DNA of 64,000 bases from Rebecca billardiae RCC1528 (GCA_965240325.2 OZ251236.1:1240001-1304000), one strand, 5' to 3'; positions 8,435 to 19,520 are shown, counted from the stretch's first letter. Made by a program: numbers and translations. Notes: generated from the letters alone by a model not told the origin.

Positions 8435-10613
8435 TCATAGCATTGTCTGCGGACTACGAGCTCCGGCACGACCACCAGGGCCACGCGGCGGTCTCTGCGG
8501 CACTGAGGGACCGCCGGCAGAGCGAGAGGCAGCAGCGGCCACGCCAGAGTCGCCGTGCCGGCCCGCATCCGCGGCTCGACCTCCAGATCCGCTCGTCATC
8601 ACGCCATCGCGCTCTGAGACCGAGTCCGAGCGTGGCAGTCCGATGTGGTGCGCGGAGGCCATCCGTTCCGACGGCGCGTCGTGCCCGAGCGCCGCTTGGC
8701 CCTCGTCGTGGTGCCCGAGCTTGACGTGCATGAGCTGCCCGACGTAGTCGTGCAGCGTGTGCTCCGCCTCGTGCGCGGGGTCCACGCGCTTGCACTCGCC
8801 CAGGATGGCGCGCAGCGCGCTGTTGAAGTGGTCGGCCCCGCCAAAGCTGCCCTCGATGATGGCGCGCAGGTGGCGCTGGTCTTCCTCGTGCGCGCACTCC
8901 GCCCGGCGCACGTCGACGCCGGGCAGCGCGGCGTCGAGCGGCAGCGCGGCGCCGTCGTCCCCGCGTTGCGCCATCATCAGCGTCATCGAGGCGGCTGAGC
9001 CGCCCATCTCCACGTACACGTACAGCTCGACCAGGCACCCTGATGCGGCGCCCAGGGAGGAGGGCGGAAGGGGCGGCGCACACGGGGCGGTCGGCCTCGC
9101 GCGCGCGGCGTGCGCGCCGCGCGCGGGAGCGACGCCGCGCGCGCCGCGCCGCGCCGCGCCGGCTCGAGGAGCGCCCGCGCGCGCACAGAGCCGGCTCAGG
9201 TACGTGTCCCCGCAGATGGCGACGCACTCCTGGCACGCGGCCACCCACACGGGCAGGCACTCGAGGCTCTCCGCGATCGACGACTGGTTGATCGAGAAGC
9301 GGTCGAGCCAGACGAGGGGCTCGCGGCCGTGCTCGCGCACGAAGCGGCGGCGCCAGGCCTGCAGCTGCGTCCACTTGCGATGCGGCGAGTCGTGCCAGCT
9401 GCGGGCGGGAGCGCCGCCGCGGCCACGGGCGCAGCACGGCGCGCGGGGGAGGGAGGCAGACTCAGGCAGGGCGCGCGCGCGTTTGCATGCACGCGTCGCG
9501 CGCGCGGGCTCGCGCGCCGCGGGAGCGCAGTCCGCGGCGCCCGCACGGCGCGCCGACGCGCGCGCACGAGTGGGAGATGAAGGCATCCGCTGCGCCCAGC
9601 GCCGTCGGCCGCGTGAGCGCGTGCAGCGCGGGGTCAGGCTCGTTCGAGCTGAGGTGCTCGTAGCTGACGCGCGCGAGCGAGACGCATCGGAAGAGCCGCG
9701 CCGCCTTTGCCGCGACCACGTCCGGCGTGGAGGCGGAGAGGAGGCTGCCGATCCCGGCGGCGGTGCGCACGGCCTCGCTGCGGCTCGCGAGCCACGCCTG
9801 CGCGTACGCGGGCACGCGCGGGTCGTACAGCATCGCCCCGACCCCGATGAGCTGCAGCGCGTTCACCTGGTGCGTCACGTCCCAGATCAGAGGCAGCGCT
9901 GGGTGCAGCAGCAGCGACGCGCCAAACCAGAGCTCGGCGTGCACGCCGAGCAGCAGGAAGGTGACGCCGATGACGTGGAGCAGCCGCTCCAGCCGGAGCC
10001 GCGCGGGCATCTCCGCGCGCGCGGACGGCGCGAGCACCCACGTGGCGCACGCCACCACCAGCCCGCAGAAGGCGAAGAGCTCAGCGAGCAGCACGCTGCA
10101 GCGGCACGGCACGCGCGCCTCGAGCATCAGGTCGACGCAGGTGCCGTGGCGAGGCTGAGCGATCGCGCCGATGTACGCGACCTCAGCCGCATAGACGAGC
10201 GCGAACGTGACCCCGAGCCCAAGCGACAGGAAGACCGCGCCACGCACCATCCGCGGCTGCGCGGGAGTGAGTGACAGCAACACGATTGTCAAGCCGAGCT
10301 GGTTGATCGTCGGGCCGACGAGCTGCGTGGCGAAGACATTGTGCACCGAGAAGTTCGCCAAGTGCAGGACGACGACAAAGGACACCACGCAGATCGCGGC
10401 GCCCACCACGCGCAGAGGCAGCACGACCGCATAGTGGAAGGCGCGGCCTGCTGAGTGCAGCTCACCGAGGTGCGCGCGGATATGCTCGGCGTCGAGCGGA
10501 GCGTCGCCGACACAAATGGCGCCCGAGCTACGCGATCCGGGGGCCTGGCGAAGGCTTGTCAGCTGCGGCTCCAGGCGCTGCGTTCGCGACTTCGACGAGC
10601 ACGCGGCGCCCAT
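8435..10613 (-). CDS. Multi-pass membrane protein with C-terminal TIR-like domain
   Basis: Three exons: 10613-9568, 9398-9187 and 9039-8435, giving 620 aa. The introns (169 and 147 nt) start GTGCGCGC, end CAG, and each restores a conserved motif. The protein starts MGAACSSKS, a myristoylation/palmitoylation-type N-terminus. Five or six hydrophobic spans lie between residues of about 60 and 260. After a roughly 80-residue linker comes a compact domain: AADAFISHSWHDSP, then LVWLDRFSINQ, ESLECLPVWVAACQ, GDTYLSRLWCLVELYVYVEM. This matches a TIR-like fold seen in many algal and oomycete proteins (SHSWHD...W.D...L..LP..L..C....GD.Y..RLWC..E). The last 170 residues are low-complexity. TIR domains act as signalling adaptors or NADases; I do not see enough to say which. 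Orientation would place the TIR-like domain in the cytosol if the N-terminus is lipidated and the number of spans is even. Confidence 0.8.
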
Positions 10614-11360
10614 CCTGCCGTCTCTCCTGGGATGCGCAGTGTTTCATCGACCTCATCAAATCAAGCTGCACCGGCAGGTCGGGCCTGGATTTCTTTGCTG
10701 GCAAGGCCCGCAAGGGTGGGCCTGATACACGATTGGGTGCATCAGTCTTGGCCATGTCTTCCAGCGCCTCGCGTTCGCGAGGCGTGCCCGAAACAGCTAC
10801 ACACTCACCGGTGCCCTGGGGCACCGGCGCAACCCGCATCCAACACTCCGCATATCGCAGACACGACATATCCACCCGCGCTTGCACACGCACGCCCCCC
10901 CCCCGCCTGCTTGCTGACCATGAAAGGACTGGCCCCGGGTGCGGACGCCAAGCGCATGCTCATCCCGACACGACGGCGAACACCTGCGGTGTGCCTGTGC
11001 GGAGGCACTGGGGAGCGACACGCGGAGTGTGGGCCGCCCTCCTTCCTGAGCAGCGCCCGGCCCTCAGGTGGAGACCGCGCCCGTCCCGGCCTCCCCGCGG
11101 CGGCCGCGAGCCCCCCCCCCCCCCCCCCCCTTTTCCCCATCCTGCCCGTTTCGCGACAAACCCCTCTCCCCCCGAAACGCACGACGGGCCGCCGTGGTCC
11201 GGGGGACCGGCGGGGCCACTCCGGACCTGGGTTTTGAAATTTGATTTCAACCCCGCGCGCCGAAATGCCTTTGGCACCAGCACCGACCTCGCTCGCACCG
11301 CAGTGCTTCCGCACCCGCCCCCCGGCCCTCCGCAGCCCCGCGCCCGCCACACCGGCCACC
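10614..11360. other. Divergent intergenic region with 20-nt poly-C tract
   Basis: Separates the TIR-like gene (-) and the unrecognised 367-aa gene (+). It contains exactly 20 consecutive C at 11111-11130 and C/T-rich sequence up to 11175. Open frames crossing it are low-complexity Pro/Arg and not supported as coding. Confidence 0.5.
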
Positions 11361-12464
11361 ATGCCCCCTTACCAGCACGGCTTTTTCCGCGACCGTCTCA
11401 ACAGCAGGAGCGCCTTGAGCTTCTTCCCCTCTTCCAACAACTTCGAGCGCGGGCTGCAGGTGGAACGGCCGAGCACCCCCACCGCCAGGCGGGATGCGGG
11501 CCAGCAGATGTGCACGACGATGATCAAGCTGAGCGCGCGCTGCCTGAGCGACGTGGCGCCCAACTCGCAAGGCGGGCGACTGCTCTCAGGACTCACCCAG
11601 GACCCCAAAGGCAATAAGCACGTTTTCTCCTTCACCGGCTCGGTGCTCGAGAACATGACCATCTGCCGCCGCCTGGCCACCAGCCTGTGCATGCCGAACA
11701 TTCTCACGGCGTGCACCACGGAGCTCACGCAGGAGATGCTCGCGCTGTCGGCGGCCGACCTCGCAACCCAGGCGAAGGACGTGTCCCTCACGCTCCCGGT
11801 TAGCCCCACGATGACGCTCGTGCAGTTTCACAGGGCCCTCTACGAGCAGATCGTGCCCGACATCAACAAGTACGTGACCAACGGTGAGCACGTCGAGACC
11901 AACATCTACTCCGGCGGTGTGAACCTGATCTTCCTCCGCCTGCGTTTCATGCCCATCGACCCCGAGCACCCCATCTTCTTCGCGCCGCTCAAGCCGAGCC
12001 GCCGCATCGCCGGCGCCGCCCGCGTCCCACACAACCTGTGGGGCGTGCCGCCCGCGCCGCCTGTGCCGCCCGCGCCGCCCGCCGCTGCGCGCCGCCCTGC
12101 TCCTCAGCCGGCCGACCAACAGGCGGCGGACCCCGCCGGCCCGGAGGCGGAGGAGCCCGAGGGGGAGGGTTCGGACGATGCCATCCCGCCACCCCAGCCA
12201 CCAACCGCGGCCGCGCCGTCGGACGGGCCCGAGGTGCAACAGGCCAGGCCGGCGCTCGGGGAGTCCAACTACCGCCTGGTCCTGCCCCCCGGCGCCGCGG
12301 CAGCCGGCAAGCGCGCGGCGACCGAGCCGTCCACGCCGGCGGAGGAGGATGGGCCCTCCTCCGCTGGCGGGAGCGACGCCAAGCCGGCCAAGCAGGCTCG
12401 CACCGCGTCCCTCGGCGACCCCCCCCGTGACCTGGCTGCCGCCGCGCCGCAGTCGCTGGCGTAG
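11361..12464 (+). CDS. Unrecognised protein with Pro/Ala-rich C-terminal half
   Basis: 367 aa from the ATG at 11361, which sits in a near-perfect Kozak context (gccaccATGc). The frame is open further up to a TTG at 11241 and an ATG at 11265, but that extension is Pro/Arg-rich and translationally less likely. Residues about 1-240 look like a folded domain (RCLSDVAPNSQGGRLLSGL; FSFTGSVLENMTICRRLATSL; FHRALYEQIVPDINKYV; GGVNLIFLRLRFMP). The rest is disordered: VPPAPPVPPAPPAA repeats, then acidic and Lys/Arg-poor segments and a possible nuclear-type basic patch (GKRAATEP, KPAKQARTA). No transmembrane span, signal peptide or catalytic motif is evident and I do not recognise the family. Codon composition matches neighbours. 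Confidence 0.6.
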   Translation: MPPYQHGFFRDRLNSRSALSFFPSSNNFERGLQVERPSTPTARRDAGQQMCTTMIKLSARCLSDVAPNSQGGRLLSGLTQDPKGNKHVFSFTGSVLENMTICRRLATSLCMPNILTACTTELTQEMLALSAADLATQAKDVSLTLPVSPTMTLVQFHRALYEQIVPDINKYVTNGEHVETNIYSGGVNLIFLRLRFMPIDPEHPIFFAPLKPSRRIAGAARVPHNLWGVPPAPPVPPAPPAAARRPAPQPADQQAADPAGPEAEEPEGEGSDDAIPPPQPPTAAAPSDGPEVQQARPALGESNYRLVLPPGAAAAGKRAATEPSTPAEEDGPSSAGGSDAKPAKQARTASLGDPPRDLAAAAPQSLA

Positions 12465-12523
12465 AGCCGCGCGCGGCGCTGGCGCGCCAGACGCGCCCGG
12501 TTGGGCAGCGCAGGCACCCTCAG

Positions 12524-12643
12524 CGGCCAGGACGACGACTTCCTCAACGGCAAGGGCGACGACTTCCTCTGCGGCCAGGGCGACGACTTCCTCAACGGCA
12601 AGGACGACGACTTCCTCAACGGCAAGGGCGACTACTCCCTCAA
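12524..12643 (+). repeat. 24-bp minisatellite, five copies
   Basis: Five consecutive 24-nt units (consensus CGGCAAGGGCGACGACTTCC plus TCAA) with few substitutions and no length change. The unit is a multiple of three and, in the frame starting near 12501, reads as repeated GDDFLNGK octapeptides. It begins 60 bp after the stop of the 367-aa gene. No in-frame ATG precedes it, so a coding role is unproven; it could belong to an alternative 3' exon. Confidence 0.75.
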
Positions 12644-14095
12644 CTCGGCAAGGCCACTAGGCCGCGCACACCGGCCCGGGCGACCACATCCACTACCTGC
12701 ACTACGGCATCAACTTGAACAGCCTCGGACGACGACGACACGGGCAACTACATGATGACCAAGGCCGACGACGACTGCAAAACAGCGGCATCCCCGGGCG
12801 CCTACTACCTCAGTGACCGTGTGATCAGCATCGGTTACGACGACTCCCTCACCCGCGGCCAACGCGCTCCGACATCCTCCATTAACTCCATTCAGTACTT
12901 CGACAGACGAATCAGGAGAGCTGCGCCCTCGTGCCTGTGTCTTTAAATCATAGAATTGGTCCGGTCGCTCGCTCCGGCGCTCCGCTTTCTGAGAGCTCAC
13001 TTGGCCCACCGTCCTGACTTTCAACTTGGCTTGGTGCCTCCGCCGTACAGTAGTCCGGTTTCGGTTCGGTGGTTCGCGGGCTCGCGGCCCAAACGAATCA
13101 TCAACAGGATGGCGTCTCGCGTCAATCACGAGTAACGACCGGCTCGGGCGGTCTGGCGGCTCGGCAGTGGGAACCGGAAACGTGAGCGGTGAGGCGTTAT
13201 AGTTTTGGGTCCCCTTGCGGTGAGCGGCCAACACGCCCGCTCTTGTCCGTGCAGGGTTCGTCCTGTGCATCCGCAATCCCAACATGCGAGCAGGGTTCAC
13301 GCTTCAGGTGGTGAAAACGTTATTGCAAGGTCCATGCCATGGCCACAAGTATGCGATGGACCATCAAGCATGTCAGCCTCGGGAGATGGCCCTGTCGGCT
13401 CTACTACCGACTGTCGGATACTCTCTGCACTCGGCGCGCCACGTGTGGAGCACGCGCCGGCAACATTGGGCATGGATGATGGAAGGTCCCGCCCACCTCA
13501 AAGGCCGGCGGGGCTGGTCGCCAACGCTGAATCACGCACTCACTCGCGCGCCGTAGGTCTGCACGCCAGCGCGACACACGCTCGCTAGTAAACCGTTGGA
13601 GGCGTGGGCGCTGAGTCACAGCCCACATCTACGCACTGGTGTATGGCCGTGCGGCCAGGTGAGCAAGCGCCCAGGTGAGCGCACGAACAGGACCGTGGAC
13701 TTGGAACCCGTATACATCCGAACCGTTGGTACGGTTCGTGAACTTCTTGGTACGGGTATTCCCGTGGGTAGAGGTAGCGCAAACTTGGACCCTGCGGACC
13801 ACATCAACCGCGGTGCTCGGACCTCCCTGATGAGCCCTCTTTTTGACTTTTGCAGCTGCTCCTGCCGGTAGCGAGTAGGCGAGCGCGCGATGCCGACCTC
13901 CTCCTCATCAGGGCTCATCCCAGGCCCAGCGCCCATGCGAGCTGGGGCGACCGATCAGGCGGCCGAGACTTTGAAAGGCTATATATACTACCGTAACTAC
14001 CGCACAACGATGATCGTTGCATGTGCGGTAGTAGTTACGGCATGCGTAGTGACTTCACTTCAGATCACAGATGTCATCATCTCATCATCATCATG

Positions 14096-14138
14096 ATGTG
14101 TGTGTGTGTGTATGTGTGTGTGTGTGTGTGTGTGTATG
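14096..14138. repeat. (TG)n microsatellite
   Basis: Nearly uninterrupted TG dinucleotides with two TA interruptions. Confidence 0.9.
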
Positions 14139-14779
14139 TCATATGGTCACTCAGCATTGCCCGATTCGCACGCAATATATTCATACACGCGGCGGGCTGC
14201 TAGACGCTGCCGCCCGCCGCTATCAGCTATAACTCACTGCGCAGTAGTGACTCGTTACGATACTACCGTAGTATCTACATGACGAGCCGACATAGTCTAG
14301 ATCGTCAATCAGTAATCATCATCACCGCTCGGCACGCGATGCATCTTATAATGTCAGCAGTCGGACAGTCGCGCCGGTCACGCGCTATTATTATGCTAAG
14401 CAGGCGACGGAATCGGGCAAATGATCATGGGCGGCACTGTCGGACTTGGTCTGTCGATCGATCCAGACGATCGACTGCCGCGGATGTTGGACTACTGTAC
14501 ACCTCAGTCATGCCTCAGTGCCGGCCAGCTGAACTGCTGCATTGTAGCTTTCACAATAATAATCACATTATTATAATAATAACTAACCTTAATTATGAAA
14601 ATGTCCATGATGATACGGCCAGCAGTATGCCGGCTGGACTACATACCTATTCTTTACTATATATTATTTGGCCTTTTGACCATTGCACACGACGGCTACT
14701 TCGAGTCCGAGACGACGCGGCTGACGATGCGTGGCACCGCGATCACCACGCTGGCGCGCACGTGTCCTCGCCACACGCC

Positions 14780-15010
14780 GTCACGCGGTGCGTCGCCGGG
14801 CTAATTACCTCTCGTCGGACGATCACGATGTCGATGGAGTGAACATCACTGCGGTGGCGCACACGCGTCATCGCCAGACGCGGTGCGTCGGGCTAATTGA
14901 GTACTTTCCGCTGGCGCCGTCGTCGGACGATCACTCACGTTGAGTCACGATCAATGATTCAATGTAAATCCATCACGATGTCGATGACGATGGAGTGAAC
15001 ACTGAACTGC
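14780..15010. repeat. Degenerate tandem duplication
   Basis: The block GCGGTGCGTCG...GGGCTAATT...GTCGGACGATCAC occurs around 14783-14827 and again around 14879-14935. ATCACGATGTCGATG...GGAGTGAAC occurs at 14822-14845 and 14972-15001. Copies differ by substitutions and small indels, so the duplication is not recent. Confidence 0.55.
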
Positions 15011-15978
15011 GAAGTCGAGTGTCGGAGTGAGCGCTGACAATTGACATAAGTCCGCTGCGTCCTGCCAGTCCTGCTGTTCTTTGGCCGCTCCCGTGGTGCT
15101 AAGACTAAGAGTACCAAGACTGTCCAAGTGCGGTAGTTGCGACTTGAATAGCCTAGTCAGAACCGTCTACTCGGTCTAGATAGCTTACGTTGCTGTACTG
15201 AACGTACTACGTAGAGAGCTGCCGCTTGCCCTCGCGGGCTCGCCGGGAGTCAAGGCACGGAGACTACGGGAGAGCTCTTACAGTACTAGCTAGTACTAAC
15301 GTACCGTCGTGACACGACTTCTAGTTCTAGCAGTACTCTAAGTTGCTAGAGTTGGACCGGCTGAGAGTGAGTCTGTCTGTGAGAGCAGAGAGACTGTGAC
15401 GTGAGAGCTCTCGGACACGGGACAGAGTGACAGACGCGGTCGTAGACAGCAGATAGCTCTAGAGACTAGAGAGAATGATAATAGTTTCTAGTGTTCTGCA
15501 ACGTCGCTCGACTAGCTCATAATTCAGCTCAGCCTCAGCAGTTCGGCTGCGCTCTGACATAGACTCACAGTCCCACCCCAACGCCCTGAGTCACGGGCCT
15601 GAGTGCGCTGACGCCCTGGGTTCCCGTCCCCTCCATCTGCCGTCTGCGCGCCACCCGGCGCACGGTGACGTGCCTGCCCCTGGGATCCGGCCGCTGAGCC
15701 CGCCAGTGCTGCGGCCATCTGGCTCTGCCAGCCCCCCAGCCCGCTCACTGCGCGGCGCGCCTCCGACCAGGAGCTGCGCCGTGCATGATGCAAACATGTT
15801 GCCGCGCAGCGATGATGTCATCGGGCCGCACGATTGCGTGTACGTCTCGATGGTTATGAACGGTGGCGTACGGGCGCTCGGCAGCGCGTGCTGTCGACGC
15901 TGCGGTGCCACTGGTTGCCCTCGACACGGAGGCGAGCCTGGTGCCCTGTCGGCGGTAGTGCCCGTCGTCGGTGCCCCC

Positions 15979-16547
15979 TCACTGGCATGTGCGGCCGAAG
16001 AGATATGGCAGGAGGTAGTTGCACATGAAGTTGTTCTTGAGGTCGAGCAGGAACTCCGCGAGAGGGACGACGAACTTGCGCACAATGCGCACGGTCTGCG
16101 CGACAGCGGCGGACGACGCACGCGATCGGTCGCAGCACGCGCAGATGAGTGAGCAAAATCACGCGCTTGCACGGCGCGGTGACGTGGTGAGCCCAGCGCC
16201 ATGCAATGTCACAGACATGCTGACCGCCACACTGGCGATGTGCGATGGGTTGGATGCTGCGGAATGCACGCGGGCGCACGCACCATCACTGAGCAAAGGA
16301 ACGGCCGCAGGTTGCAGAGCGGTGGCGGCGCGGATGGCGGCGCGTTTGGTGTCGGTGGCGACGGCGGCGGGCTTGGCGGTGGCGAGGGTGGCGGAGGCGG
16401 GGGCGGCGAAATCGGAGTCGCGTCTGCCACCGGCAGGTCCGCAAACAAGACTGCGATGACACTGCAGATCACCACGCCGACTGACACGGGCCCACGCATC
16501 TTGACCGCAGCCACACGAGTGCGTGCAAGCCCTGCGCCCCTTGCCAC
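15979..16547 (-). CDS. Small secreted proline-rich (SPPP) protein, two exons
   Basis: Exon 1 is 16547-16284 and exon 2 is 16095-15979. The 188-nt intron begins GTGCGTGCG and ends GCGCAG, phase 0, giving 126 aa (110 aa if the inner ATG, MRGPVSVG, is used). A hydrophobic signal or anchor (VGVVICSVIAVLFADLPVADA) is followed by an extensin/pherophorin-style linker SPPPPPPPSPPPSPPPSPPT, a typical site for hydroxyproline glycosylation in algal cell-surface proteins. Exon 2 supplies the helical tail KFVVPLAEFLLDLKNNFM followed by NYLLPYLFGRTCQ. Exon 2 is convincing because a protein-like, hydrophobic frame begins exactly at a CAG acceptor. Cysteines flank the tail (CNLRPFLC, MCN, TCQ), suggesting disulphides. 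The function is unknown; probably cell-surface. Confidence 0.55.
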
Positions 16548-18959
16548 CCAAGTGCGATTGTCGAGCAGCGCTGCGCCGGATCGAATAGCACGTGTGCGTG
16601 CGCGCTGCGCCTAGCGGCGCCACGGCGCCCATGAACCGGATACTAGTGGCGGTATGATTTCGTCGTCGGCGGCGGCTCGAAACATGCATGGGCGTGATGC
16701 ACTTGTTGAAGCCTGACTTTGGCTGCAGGGAAAGCGGCGCGAGTCTATTAGTGAATGGAGGCTCCAATACAACTTTGCACCCCCCCTCCAGACCTCGCCA
16801 CTCGATTTCATATAGGACGTCGCGGCGCATGCACTTTTGTTTTTGACGGCTCGACTGCGTTGGGGGCGCGCGGCGCCCGCGCTGCGTTTGCGCCGCCGGG
16901 TGCCAAGAATACCTAGTACGGCGGGGCAAACCCGGGTACGTTTATCGTATACATAATACATTTGATCATTTATTAAGTATTCGATCGAAGCGGTTTCCCT
17001 CTAATCTAAAGTACGCGTGGTAAACGAACACACGCGACGCCAGCCCGGCCTTGGAATCATATCGTCTAAAGTTCTGGCGCGGTCCTTCCCCCGCGTCCCA
17101 GCCCCCTACATCAAGGCTCCCTGGTATTGAAAAATACCCGCAGCTATTCGTTACCAGCCCATTTCATAGTCACTGAGCTCATGACGGATGACCGTCCATG
17201 CAAGGGGTCCATGGACGGTCACCGGATGAGAGCCCGCTGAGCCGGACGGGCTCACGGGCTTTCTGGGACGGGTGGCGCTTAAATAATGTACTGGCCAGCC
17301 CGCCCATTACCATATATTAAGCGCCGTGCGGAGTACTGCGATGAAGGATGGCGGACACAGGGACCGTCCGGGCCTCGGACCCTAGCTGTGTGCGTCTCTT
17401 GTTCTTAGTATGGGGGTAAACTGTACTGCTCGTGAGGACTTCCTGACCGCACCGTTGGCGACGCTCGGCCGAGAAACACAGTCCTGGAAGGATGGCGCTG
17501 AGACTTGAGCGCATGGGCGGGCGCGCGCCACTGATCTAACACCGGCGCGGACATCGCACGAGGACTCCCGAGGGGTGCTTTCGCCCATTAGTTCCGCCAT
17601 TGCTCCCCTCGTCGCGATCCCGCATGCAGGTCGAACCGAAGAGACTTGCCGGTCACGCATTGCTCCTCTGTGACTGATGAGGTGCACTTGACGCGTCAGT
17701 CAGCCGCCACGGGGCGAGTGCGACCTGCCACCTGGGGCGGTCCACGCCAGACTAGTGCAGCGTGCGAGCGCTCGCTCGCACCTGCCATGGCATCAATCAC
17801 GCACTGCGCACAACAGCCACCTCGCTCTATCCACCGCCACGCACGGGGCTGGCTCAGTCGGCGGACACGCGGTCGGTGACGGGCCCTCGTAATCACCGCG
17901 GAGGCGGTCCGAGGTGTATAACTAATTATTGTAGTAATAACTAACTATTTATTAACGAATAATTTCTGTAATATATTTTATATATATATAAGACTTTACT
18001 ACGACAGCGCATTGTAGCTGACTAGCAGTATCTAGACCTCGGTCCGCGCTCACGGGCGCGGGTGAGCGCCGCAGACGGTATGAGCGCCATATACTCGCAC
18101 GCGCCGAGCCGCGCGGCGGCGAGGCGCCATGAATATGATGTGTCATCAATCATCATGTCACTGATGTCATGTGAAAAATGATCGCGCTGCGCACGCGCCA
18201 CTCGTCCGAGACCAAGCGTCTTACTTATTCGCGTCACGAGCAGCCGGGCCAATGAACAAAAGAATTGCGACCTAGGTTAGGTTACGACCCCCGGAGGCCG
18301 TCGCCGTTGGCACGGCGGCCCGCACGGAACCGTCAACCGATGGCGATGGCATTCGTTCGGAGGCCCGTCCGGGCCGCCGGCCTGCTGCCCGCCGTGGGCC
18401 GGCCGGGACCCTCAGTCCGCTCAGAGTGCCCGAGGGGCCGACACTCCGGACAGGCCTCAGTTAATCAGAATGAAGGTCCCAAATAAACGTGATGATGACT
18501 CAGCTGCTTATACTGCGCATAGCACATATCGATCGATCGGTCGATATATATATAGGCCGATCACATTCGTCACGGGCTGCAGCACTTTGAAAAGTATGCC
18601 AGACTCTAGTCCGACGCGTCGGCACGTCTGCGCCGTGTGCCAGCCGAGCCCAAGTGGCCGTCTTTGATGCCATGATGGGGCCCATTGGCACCAAGTTCGC
18701 GCAACGCCGCGGCGGCTGGTCTCCGTTCTGCAATCAGCCAGTGCCGCCGCCCTGGCGATGCAGTGCCGCGCGTGACGCGTGTTCCCCTAACAGAGGGTGT
18801 CGTGCGGGTCGGTCCGCACGTTCGGTCTGTTGGTGCGTGACATGAGAGTGAACTTGTGATCAGCCGCCTGACGGCGACGTCAGCGAGCGCGCCAGGGCCG
18901 CACACTCGCCATATTGGCGGTAGGGAACGCCAATGCGCGTCGCATCGATCGTCACAATG
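16548..18959. other. Gene-poor region with hairpin and AT-rich island
   Basis: No gene supported over about 2.4 kb. It contains a 12-bp perfect stem-loop at 17189-17221 and a strongly AT-rich island at about 17918-18000 (TAATAACTAACTATTTATTAACGAATAATTT-like composition). Short open frames have no protein-like features. Confidence 0.5.
17189..17221. repeat. Perfect 12-bp inverted repeat (stem-loop)
   Basis: Arms TGACCGTCCATG (17189-17200) and CATGGACGGTCA (17210-17221) with a 9-nt loop. GC-rich and potentially stable as RNA or cruciform. No neighbouring gene explains it. Confidence 0.7.
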
Positions 18960-19520
18960 TCACAATAGCCTCACCACCTTTGATGCTGCTATTCCTGCAG
19001 GGCCAGCAACACCCGAGCCAAGTGTTGCCCCGACGATGGACTTGATTGCGCCGAATCCAGGGATGGAGAACCCACCGCCACCCTTTTCGGCGCCACCTGA
19101 CGACCCGCAGCACATCCCGCAGCAGAGGCAGTTCACCACTTCACGCACGGCGATCAGCAGCGCAACCACGCAACTGAGCGCCCACCAGCAGATTGGTGGA
19201 TTGGGCGCGCAGTCACCTGTTGTGATCTCTGTGAAGGTAGATGTCGAGTTGTGGAGTTGGCACTGAAGCAGTGGGACGAAGGGACACTGGCACTCACTGT
19301 CACGCACGGCGAGTCGGCCACCCATCCGTTCCAGGTTGCGGCAGATGATAGCCGTAGGTCGCAAACCTCGTGATTCGCAGGTCTCTGCACCGATTGCCTG
19401 CTCACATGGGGTCTTGCACGTCCTCTCACCCGCGTGCGCCTGCCATTGCAGATCGGCCTGCATGCGCATCACCACGTATGAGACGACGACGAAGCCCAGG
19501 CACAAGACGAGTAAGCGCAT
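18960..19520 (-). CDS. Cys-rich membrane protein, unrecognised family
   Basis: 186 aa, single exon. A short N-terminal signal or anchor (LLVLCLGFVVVSYVV) is followed by about 90 residues with regularly spaced cysteines (TCKTPC, ETC, IIC, ECQC, LLQC, GDC, PPIC), consistent with a disulphide-bonded luminal or extracellular domain. A second hydrophobic span (WWALSCVVALLIAVREVV) leads into a dense Cys cluster (NCLCCGMCC) that looks like a multi-palmitoylation site. A Gly-rich cytoplasmic-type tail ends in small amphipathic helices (FGAIKSIVGATLGSGVAGPA). I do not recognise the family; similar architecture occurs in small cell-surface proteins and in some viral envelope-type proteins, so both a host and a viral origin are open. 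Its start is 300 bp from the divergent TSR2 start. Confidence 0.6.
   Translation of the reverse strand: MRLLVLCLGFVVVSYVVMRMQADLQWQAHAGERTCKTPCEQAIGAETCESRGLRPTAIICRNLERMGGRLAVRDSECQCPFVPLLQCQLHNSTSTFTEITTGDCAPNPPICWWALSCVVALLIAVREVVNCLCCGMCCGSSGGAEKGGGGFSIPGFGAIKSIVGATLGSGVAGPAGIAASKVVRLL

Larger units (their letters stand above)
12644..15978. other. Gene-poor region with simple-sequence and duplicated DNA
   Basis: No gene supported over about 3.3 kb. Contents seen: a small palindrome around the GGTACC-like centre at 13720-13737; a TG-rich microsatellite at about 14096-14138; AT-rich patches at 14545-14600 and 14655-14690; and partially duplicated segments at 14780-15010. Open frames here are short, in atypical composition, and lack protein-like character. 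Confidence 0.5.

Noticed and set aside
10556-11617. 353-codon plus-strand frame overlapping the 5' part of the 367-aa gene
   Set aside because: Pro/Arg/His low-complexity, crosses the poly-C tract, and is out of frame with the Kozak-supported gene.
13249-13275. GGTTCGTCC stretch resembling a tRNA T-arm
   Set aside because: Lacks the invariant A58 and has no D-arm or anticodon arm upstream.
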